A stretch of DNA of 9,782 nt. Source: Chlamydiia bacterium. Lineage in GTDB: Bacteria; Chlamydiota; Chlamydiia; Chlamydiales; FEN-1388. The stretch covers positions 1 through 9,782 of the forward strand of contig PMZB01000006.1 of the NCBI GenBank assembly GCA_003170575.1. The letters are read 5' to 3'. Below, piece after piece: positions 1 through 4,506 of this stretch; the stretch's first letter is position 1, and every line of letters begins with the position of its first letter. The notes under the pieces were generated by a model. It searched no databases, was not told where the DNA came from, and saw only the letters and a list, made by a program, of their open reading frames with translations. Both the position numbers and the translations under genes were made by a program.

Positions 1-47
1 AATAAAATTAGTGATCTTGGTACTTGACATCTTACATATATGCCAGC

Positions 48-167
48 ATGATCATCACTGCTGCAGAGCAGCTTCATCAACACATTGGTTTCCGTACACT
101 CCTACCATCCGAATCAGAGTGGGGACAGCTTATTAGAGACCTTCATGAACTTCTTACAAAGTCTTAA
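48..167 (+). CDS. possible 39-aa ORF or gene remnant
   Basis: An ATG at 48 opens 39 codons ending at a TAA (165-167). The product begins MIITAAEQLHQHIGF and ends HELLTKS, with a soluble, amphipathic, protein-like composition. The frame could also open from a TTG at 24. Immediately upstream (3-14) the same frame has TAA, TAG and TGA stops, so it is not the intact tail of a longer gene in this frame. No clear Shine-Dalgarno precedes the ATG. It could be a genuine small protein, the 3' remnant of a degraded gene whose upstream part lies left of the window, or chance. I do not recognise a family. Confidence 0.22.
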   Translation: MIITAAEQLHQHIGFRTLLPSESEWGQLIRDLHELLTKS

Positions 168-214
168 TAAAATAACCTTACATTACAAACAACATCCCTA
201 AACCAGGAGAATAT

Positions 215-877
215 ATGAAAAAAATTTTGCTATTGATCACCTTAGGCTGTCTTGCCCTTTCTACTCCCTATGGAATAGGAAATGAGCCGGAGCAGCCTCT
301 ACGAATTGAACTTGGTAAGAAACCCAAAAAAGTAAAATGTGCTCAAGGAAAGCATGTAGGCAAGAAGCACAAAAAGGAAAGACAAGTCACTAAATCTGTG
401 CCCAATGCGGGTATGTATCATCCATACTACTATATAAAGGCAATTGGGTCAGGTGGAAGAACCCTCTCTACCTATGATGAATCGGTTTGGGAAATTTCTC
501 CTTACAGCGCGTACGTTGTAAATAGATGGGGCATAGATACTCCAATTATCATCAAACTCAATCACAGGTGGTTTTCTGGCTATGATTATTGCCTCTACAA
601 TGCTGTGACCAATGAATCTGTAGCTGCAGATCTCTCCCTTGGCCCCTTTGCTCAAAATGCTCTTCTTATTACAGGCATCAACGCGTATCTAGATAAAATT
701 ACCATTAGCAATAATTCTACCTGGACATATGGCTATTGGGATACAAACTGGGGAACGTTCAAGAATTGGAAGGTTGGACAAGCGGTACTCATTGGAGAAA
801 CAGACAACTGGTTGTCCCCTCACTACATTTTGATAAACCTGAATGAAAGCAATTATATCCCCGTCAACATAGGGTAA
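215..877 (+). CDS. secreted protein with two internal Trp-rich repeats, unknown function
   Basis: This is a 220-aa protein with a Sec-type signal peptide: MKK, a hydrophobic core at residues 4-15, and a likely cleavage near residue 18-22. Cys12 does not fit a lipobox, because its -3 residue is Thr. A Lys-rich basic stretch follows (residues 34-60). The rest is an internal duplication: repeat 1 spans about 74-140 and repeat 2 about 152-218. Shared landmarks are a first Trp (W92/W170), a second Trp (W105/W185), WFS or WLS exactly 14 residues later (W119/W199), then L-x-N (127-129/206-208). AGGAG at 205-209 lies 5 nt before the ATG and fixes the start. From memory, similar Trp-rich tandem-domain secreted proteins of unknown function occur in Chlamydiae; this was not searched. 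The gene ends 13 nt before the next start, so the two are probably cotranscribed. Function is unknown; a periplasmic or surface role is an inference from the signal peptide. Confidence 0.85.
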   Translation: MKKILLLITLGCLALSTPYGIGNEPEQPLRIELGKKPKKVKCAQGKHVGKKHKKERQVTKSVPNAGMYHPYYYIKAIGSGGRTLSTYDESVWEISPYSAYVVNRWGIDTPIIIKLNHRWFSGYDYCLYNAVTNESVAADLSLGPFAQNALLITGINAYLDKITISNNSTWTYGYWDTNWGTFKNWKVGQAVLIGETDNWLSPHYILINLNESNYIPVNIG

Positions 878-890
878 AGGAAGGTTGTAT

Positions 891-1508
891 ATGAATTGTT
901 ATTTTAATGAAGTGCCACCTCCCCAACCACCGATTGTTCCAGCGGCACCACCTCAAAATGTGGGCAGTCATCCCATTTGCTATGGACGAAATCGAGCAAT
1001 AACAGGTGTGGCCCTAGCAGCTCTTGCTGCATTTGTAGCAGGGCTTGCGTTGGAGTCAGTTTCTCTTTTGATTTTGGGTGCTGTATGCGTCATTGTTGGA
1101 GGCTGTTTGCGTTTAAGACACAGAGGAATTCCTCCCTATGGAGCGGCACCGACCCTACGTCCTGTTGTATATATGCAGCCAGCGCTTCAACCTATAGTAT
1201 ACCATGCACCTCCTCCAGCGCCTGTCTATCCCCTTTATGACACTCGGGTAGGAGTCGGTGATCATAGCACTGTGTTCACGCCCCCTCCACCCGCTTATGT
1301 TCCTGTGAACCCTTATCCACCCGCTTATCCCCCTCCTTCTGCGCCCGTCCCTCCACCCGCTTATGTTCCTCCCCCTCCTTCTGCGCCTCCCGTCTTTACG
1401 CCACCTCCTCCTTACCCAGGCGGAACTAACAGAATTGTTCTAGGCGATGGGACAGTCCCTCAACAGGCAGCGCTCAGACCTAATGATCGAATTCCAATTA
1501 AAAGATAA
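891..1508 (+). CDS. Inc-like bilobed membrane protein with PSAP/PPxY-rich proline tail
   Basis: This is a 205-aa protein. Residues 1-32 are Pro-rich and cytosolic-like. Two adjacent hydrophobic helices (about 36-54 and 57-73, separated by E55-S56) form the short hairpin typical of chlamydial inclusion-membrane (Inc) proteins; R74, R76 and H77 follow. The C-terminal half is strongly Pro-rich and holds PPAY at 133-136, 143-146 and 155-158, PPPY at 172-175, and PSAP at 149-152 and 163-166. In eukaryotes PPxY binds WW domains of NEDD4-type ligases and P(S/T)AP binds the TSG101 UEV domain. Start choice: AGGAAGG (878-884) lies 6 nt before ATG 891; an in-frame TTG at 885 abuts the SD and is less likely. 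The downstream gene is a paralog (hydrophobic hairpin aligned without gaps, about 17 of 36 residues identical, and a matching C-terminal end: RPNDRI versus SPRDRI). Inclusion-membrane location and type III export are inferences. Confidence 0.85.
   Translation: MNCYFNEVPPPQPPIVPAAPPQNVGSHPICYGRNRAITGVALAALAAFVAGLALESVSLLILGAVCVIVGGCLRLRHRGIPPYGAAPTLRPVVYMQPALQPIVYHAPPPAPVYPLYDTRVGVGDHSTVFTPPPPAYVPVNPYPPAYPPPSAPVPPPAYVPPPPSAPPVFTPPPPYPGGTNRIVLGDGTVPQQAALRPNDRIPIKR
1283..1387 (+). repeat. intragenic C-rich short repeats encoding PPAYVP and PPPSAP
   Basis: A 22-nt segment occurs identically at 1283-1304 and 1349-1370, with a shorter related copy around 1316-1330. A 17-nt segment occurs at 1329-1345 and 1371-1387. 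All copies are in the same reading frame and encode the PPAY and PSAP units. The nucleotide identity, beyond what the protein alone would require, suggests recent tandem or slippage duplication in the proline tail. Confidence 0.8.
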
Positions 1509-1519
1509 CACGAGAAAAA

Positions 1520-1550
1520 CAGTGTTGGATGTAAAATACATCCAACACTG
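1520..1550. terminator. perfect 14-bp hairpin between the paralogs
   Basis: The arms 1520-1533 and 1537-1550 are perfectly complementary around an AAA loop. On the + strand the hairpin is followed only by AATTTG, a poor U-tract. On the - strand it is followed by TTTTT (complement of 1515-1519). It is therefore either a weak + strand terminator or attenuator between the two paralogs, or a barrier against antisense transcription arriving from the convergent - strand genes. Confidence 0.6.
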
Positions 1551-1578
1551 AATTTGTCAACATTAGGTGAAAGGAAGG

Positions 1579-1983
1579 ATGATATATTGTTCTCGAGCAC
1601 CGTCTACTCAATCATCGATTGTCCTTACAGCATCCACTCAAAATAGAAAAACTCTCCCTGTCCCTGCTCACCGCAACCTAAACGACAAAGCAATTAAAGC
1701 TGTGGCTCTGGGAGCCATCGCCATGATCGGAGCCTGGTTCGGCAACAAGTCGCTTCCTCTTTTCATTCTCGGCACCATATGCCTTATTGGGGGAGGGGTT
1801 TGTTATTACTTAAGACCCAAAGAAATCCCTGTAATTTGGCGGCCAAAGCCTCAACGGCCGCGTTCTCCACTGCTTGACGATCCTTCTTCTCCAACGGACC
1901 TGGAACCGGATAGCCAACTCGTCGTGCTCAGCCCCAGAGATCGAATACTTGTTGGGAAAAAACAACAAAAGTGTTCAGTGTAG
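1579..1983 (+). CDS. small Inc-like membrane protein, paralog of the preceding gene
   Basis: This is a 134-aa protein from ATG 1579. It has a Ser/Thr-rich N-terminus (1-30), two adjacent hydrophobic helices (about 38-54 and 59-78), and then a short Pro/Arg-rich, acidic C-terminal part. The hydrophobic hairpin aligns without gaps to the upstream protein, sharing A-I-x-x-V-A-L, I-L-G and C-x-I-x-G-G. The ends also match (SPRDRI versus RPNDRI), so the pair arose by tandem duplication; the long PSAP/PPxY tail exists only in the first copy. The SD AAAGGAAGG (1570-1578) directly abuts the ATG, giving a tight spacing. A GTG at 1567 is in frame but has no SD of its own. The last codons read into a decayed copy of the hairpin found after the first paralog, suggesting the C-terminus was extended by loss of the ancestral stop. 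An inclusion-membrane role is inferred from topology only. Confidence 0.75.
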   Translation: MIYCSRAPSTQSSIVLTASTQNRKTLPVPAHRNLNDKAIKAVALGAIAMIGAWFGNKSLPLFILGTICLIGGGVCYYLRPKEIPVIWRPKPQRPRSPLLDDPSSPTDLEPDSQLVVLSPRDRILVGKKQQKCSV

Positions 1984-1996
1984 AAACATCCAACAC
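1971..1996 (-). terminator. imperfect hairpin with minus-strand U-tract; decayed copy of 1520-1550
   Basis: The outer arms GTGTT (1971-1975) and AACAC (1992-1996) pair. A 2x2 internal mismatch and a further 4-bp stem (1978-1981 with 1986-1989, including one G-U) surround an AGAA loop. Aligned to the hairpin at 1520-1550, this is clearly the same element with several substitutions. Read on the - strand it is followed by a T-rich run (complement of about 1955-1970), and it lies about 40 nt after the stop of the ART reading frame, so it could terminate that - strand transcript. The + strand gene's stop codon lies in its loop. Confidence 0.5.
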
Positions 1997-2035
1997 AGCT
2001 GAGACTTTTCCGATGAATTGCGGAGTGCTGCCACA

Positions 2036-2467
2036 TTATTTGGCTTGAACTTCTAAGGATGATGAAGGTTGACGGTACGTTTGAACAGGTCTTGCGATAA
2101 ATAGGTGTCCTCCGCTTTCCAGTTCTTTATGATAGAGCCATTGAATTTGTGTAGGAGGGAATAAAATTTCTGTTTCCCCATGGTACTTTGAATACTTCGA
2201 CACATCTTTCCCTCCTTCTTCATAAAGAAGGAGTGTAAGACAATTTCCAGCAAACTTCTGGTCCAGGCCTTGAGCAGAAGTGCTTGTAAAACCAAATGCT
2301 GGTTCTGGATCTTTTCCTATAGCGTTGATGCGTCTTTCCACTTCCTTCACATCTAGAGCAAGTTTGACGTCGCCGGTGAGGAAACTCTCTCCACGCCACA
2401 GATACTTCTTCTTAGGCCCTTGATAATCAGGAAGTTTATAGAATCCATGAATGGCCCTACCGGCCAT
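2036..2467 (-). CDS. C-terminal mono-ADP-ribosyltransferase (ART) domain, R-S-E type
   Basis: From the ATG at 2467 this encodes 143 aa with all three hallmarks of the cholera-toxin-like R-S-E ART class. These are LWRGES with catalytic Arg25, FTSTS with the STS motif (62-64), and HGETEILFPP with the ExE motif (E98-T-E100), which usually indicates arginine as the acceptor. Such enzymes transfer ADP-ribose from NAD+ to host proteins. The frame continues open upstream for 59 more codons (to 2644) until a TAG at 2645-2647, and those codons encode the first helices of the fold, so the ATG at 2467 probably does not give a complete domain. The codons beyond the TAG, in the same frame, form the 282-aa protein upstream. 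No GTG or TTG exists between the TAG and this ATG; a CTG at 2617, 7 nt after an AAGGG, is the only tempting alternative (193 aa). The domain call is strong; whether it is expressed is uncertain. Confidence 0.8.
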   Translation of the reverse strand: MAGRAIHGFYKLPDYQGPKKKYLWRGESFLTGDVKLALDVKEVERRINAIGKDPEPAFGFTSTSAQGLDQKFAGNCLTLLLYEEGGKDVSKYSKYHGETEILFPPTQIQWLYHKELESGGHLFIARPVQTYRQPSSSLEVQAK

Positions 2468-2647
2468 AAATAGGAGAGACTTATAACTCGCAGCGAACGA
2501 CTCTTCGTCTTCTTTATCCTCAGGAGCGTTTAAATCTCCTCGTAGTAAACTATTAATTTGACGGTGAAAGCCGCCTGATAAATATTCTTGTAGCGCAGTA
2601 TACTCTTTTTGCGTCAGCGGAGGACCCTTAGAGGAGATTGGGCCCTA
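2468..2647 (-). other. in-frame amber codon (2645-2647) and open linker encoding the start of the ART fold
   Basis: The codon complementary to 2645-2647 is TAG. It separates two halves of one continuous reading frame: 282 codons before it, and 59 + 143 codons after it. Read through, the joined protein would be 485 residues. The linker contains LTQKEYTALQEYL and a later INSLLRG, which fit the N-terminal helices of ART domains. No frameshift is needed. Possible explanations are a nonsense mutation (pseudogene), stop-codon readthrough or an amber suppressor, a sequencing or assembly error, or a separate downstream start at CTG 2617. Confidence 0.75.
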
Positions 2648-3493
2648 ATCCTTTAGCCCGACTTGGGACCAGTCCACATCCAATAAGAGTTTTTGCAGAT
2701 CGTCACACAGAACAATTTCTTTGTTTTTCACAACACACTTTTTTGTTTCTGTATTGAACGTAATGGAGAGCTCTTTTTGTAAGGTGCTCAATATTGTACT
2801 CATCGTTTTAGCTTCTTTGGACTCAGGAACTGGACCTTGCCTTATCCTCTGAATCGATTGAGCTTCTTGTCCCAATTTGACGAAAGCTTTTACTGCCTTT
2901 TCATCCCCCTTCACGGCTAAGGGAAATACCGCTGCAATGGTTCGGACTTGCTTTAAAGAGCCAGCCTCAAGTTCATGCTTTTCTTTTTTTAGAGCAGCTG
3001 CTGTTTCTGAAGCTTTTCCCAACTGGCGATCGACAATAGATAAAAGTTTTGGCAAATTCGTATCGAAAGGTTGCCCTAGAGCAGTCCTTATTTCTTGTTC
3101 ATAGAGTATTGCATTGTGCCATCCTTCCCACTTACCTTTTAGTTCTTTAATGTCTGTATGAGTTTTTTTAAATTCATTTTGTGAAAGCTCTTTCATTTCG
3201 TCAATGAGTTTTTTTATATCTGGATCAGCTAAACTTTCAATCTCTTGGATAAGAGCTAAATCACTTGGATCAAGGGGGAAGCTGACCTTTTCTTCAGGTG
3301 GAGTTTTGGTTAGTTTTACAGCTGGTTCTTCTTCTGGTTTTATGACCTTATATGTATGGGCTTTCGGAACAGAACTTTCTTCAGTAGAAGGGACTTTTTT
3401 GGCAAAAATCTCATGCAGCCCCTTCCCTGTGCTTACGAAAGAAAGATAGTCTAAAGGGCTTGCAGGGGTTGAGTCAGAAGTTGGGAGAACCAT
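2645..3493 (-). CDS. N-terminal part of an amber-split ADP-ribosyltransferase effector
   Basis: This is a 282-aa protein. It has a Ser/Thr/Pro-rich N-terminus (about 1-25, resembling type III secretion signals), a charged, disordered Pro/Glu/Lys segment (about 35-75), and then mainly amphipathic helices with high Lys/Glu content, including likely coiled-coil stretches around 78-125 and 150-175. There is no membrane segment or signal peptide. The SD AGGG (complement of 3499-3502) lies 5 nt before ATG 3493. The stop is a TAG beyond which the same frame continues into the ART domain, so this is most likely the targeting, secretion or membrane-localisation module of a longer toxin-like effector. 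It lies 70 nt downstream of fabI but has its own likely promoter. I do not recognise a named family for this region; effector status is inferred from the attached ART domain. Confidence 0.75.
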   Translation of the reverse strand: MVLPTSDSTPASPLDYLSFVSTGKGLHEIFAKKVPSTEESSVPKAHTYKVIKPEEEPAVKLTKTPPEEKVSFPLDPSDLALIQEIESLADPDIKKLIDEMKELSQNEFKKTHTDIKELKGKWEGWHNAILYEQEIRTALGQPFDTNLPKLLSIVDRQLGKASETAAALKKEKHELEAGSLKQVRTIAAVFPLAVKGDEKAVKAFVKLGQEAQSIQRIRQGPVPESKEAKTMSTILSTLQKELSITFNTETKKCVVKNKEIVLCDDLQKLLLDVDWSQVGLKD

Positions 3494-3500
3494 ACAAACC

Positions 3501-3537
3501 CTCAGTTAAAAACAGGTTGTTCCGGTTCATAACTGAG
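3501..3537. promoter_or_regulatory. 7-bp inverted repeat over the ART-gene leader
   Basis: CTCAGTT (3501-3507) and AACTGAG (3531-3537) are perfect inverted repeats separated by 23 bp. They span the interval from just downstream of the predicted -10 box to the Shine-Dalgarno of the split ART gene. The predicted transcription start falls inside the promoter-proximal arm, so a DNA operator is more likely than an RNA hairpin. The significance is unproven. Confidence 0.3.
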
Positions 3538-3538
3538 A

Positions 3539-3567
3539 TTTATATAAAGGACAACTTTTCCCTTCAA
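3539..3567 (-). promoter_or_regulatory. predicted promoter of the split ART gene
   Basis: On the - strand, TTGAAG (3562-3567, 4 of 6 to the -35 consensus) is separated by exactly 17 bp from TATAAA (3539-3544, 5 of 6 to the -10 consensus). The -35 overlaps the fabI stop codon. Start of transcription would be near 3532, about 40 nt before the ATG. The match is by eye and fits a housekeeping sigma-70-type (chlamydial sigma-66) promoter. Confidence 0.45.
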
Positions 3568-4454
3568 AAAAGAACAGAAGGAGCAGCTCCCATTATGTGC
3601 ATGCCACAATCTACGTGAATCACTTCACCAGTAATAGCTGACGAAAGATCTGAGGCAAGAAACGCTGCAGCATTGGCTACATCCTCTGCCTCTATGGCTC
3701 TTTGGAGGGGCGCGGCTTTGCTGGTATATTCAATCATCTTTTCGATGAACCCAATTGCCTTTGCGGCTCTACTCGCATATGGCCCTGCAGAGATAGAGTT
3801 GACGCGAAGCGCATATTTTATGCCTGCCTCAAAGGCGAGGACGCGCGTATCACTCTCCAGTGCTGCCTTAGCTGAACTCATCCCTCCACCATAGCCAGGG
3901 ATGACTTTTTCAGAAGCAATGTAGGTCAAATTGAGGGCAGATCCACCCTTATTCATCTTCGGGCAAAAGTGGGCAAGCATGCTCACAAAAGAATAGGTGG
4001 AGGAGCTTACTGCTGATAGATACCCAGCTCTGGAGGTTTCTAGGAGTGGTTTTTGCACCTCTGGAGCATTGGCCAGAGAATGCACCAGAATGTCTATTGG
4101 TCCGTGCTCTTTGTCAATGCGTTCAGCTACTTCGCTTATAGTAAACCCATCCAAGCCCTTATATCGCTTGTTCTCCAATACCTCTTGGGGAACATCAGAA
4201 GGTTTATCATAGAGCGCATCGAATGGATAGATGCCCAAAAATTCTAACCGTGATCCATCAGGGTGTTTTCTTGATTCGTCAAACTTTTCCCCCTCCAGCG
4301 ACATGCGAAAAATATTCAGCACAGGCGGCCATACGCCGATAAGAACCGAAGCCCCTGCCCGGTGAAGCGCTTTTGCAATGGCCCAGCCAAACCCTTTATC
4401 ATCCCCCACACCTGCTACAAATGCTTTTTTCCCTCGCAAGTCAATACTCAACAT
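3564..4454 (-). CDS. fabI: enoyl-[acyl-carrier-protein] reductase [NADH], plant/chlamydial type
   Basis: This 296-aa protein, of the short-chain dehydrogenase superfamily, catalyses the last reduction of each fatty-acid elongation cycle (trans-2-enoyl-ACP to acyl-ACP, NADH-dependent) in the cytosolic type II FAS pathway. The N-terminal nucleotide-binding region reads [17 protein letters not shown] (residues 11-27), with the FabI-specific long glycine loop. The segment around 63-100 (after SRKHPDG) is the insertion seen in plant and chlamydial enzymes. The active site is Y178 ... Y188-GGGMSSA-K196; the Tyr-to-Lys spacing of 8 and the [19 protein letters not shown] block are the plant/chlamydial form, whereas E. 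coli FabI has spacing 7. Length and start match chlamydial FabI (about 298 aa). The SD is AGAGGAA just before ATG 4454. It is a housekeeping gene sitting between putative effectors. Confidence 0.97.
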   Translation of the reverse strand: MLSIDLRGKKAFVAGVGDDKGFGWAIAKALHRAGASVLIGVWPPVLNIFRMSLEGEKFDESRKHPDGSRLEFLGIYPFDALYDKPSDVPQEVLENKRYKGLDGFTISEVAERIDKEHGPIDILVHSLANAPEVQKPLLETSRAGYLSAVSSSTYSFVSMLAHFCPKMNKGGSALNLTYIASEKVIPGYGGGMSSAKAALESDTRVLAFEAGIKYALRVNSISAGPYASRAAKAIGFIEKMIEYTSKAAPLQRAIEAEDVANAAAFLASDLSSAITGEVIHVDCGMHIMGAAPSVLF

Positions 4455-4506
4455 AATTTCCTCTTTTAATTTTAAGTTGAGAGTTTAACAATTCTTCGAC
4501 TATCTC

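Noticed and set aside
24..52. TTGACA (24-29) with a -10-like CATGAT at 47-52
   Set aside because: The -35 is perfect but the -10 is only 4 of 6 and falls on the start of the questionable small ORF; not enough to call a promoter.
168..173. TAAAAT as a -10 box for the secreted-protein gene at 215
   Set aside because: The hexamer is 5 of 6, but no reasonable -35 lies 16-18 bp upstream, and the region is simply AT-rich.
215..250. Lipoprotein signal (Cys12) in the secreted protein
   Set aside because: Residues before the Cys (T-L-G) do not match the lipobox and the hydrophobic core before it would be too short.
977..1240. Cys/Ser-rich open frame within the Inc-like gene
   Set aside because: It is a shifted-frame shadow of the well-supported gene, with no Shine-Dalgarno and an implausible composition.
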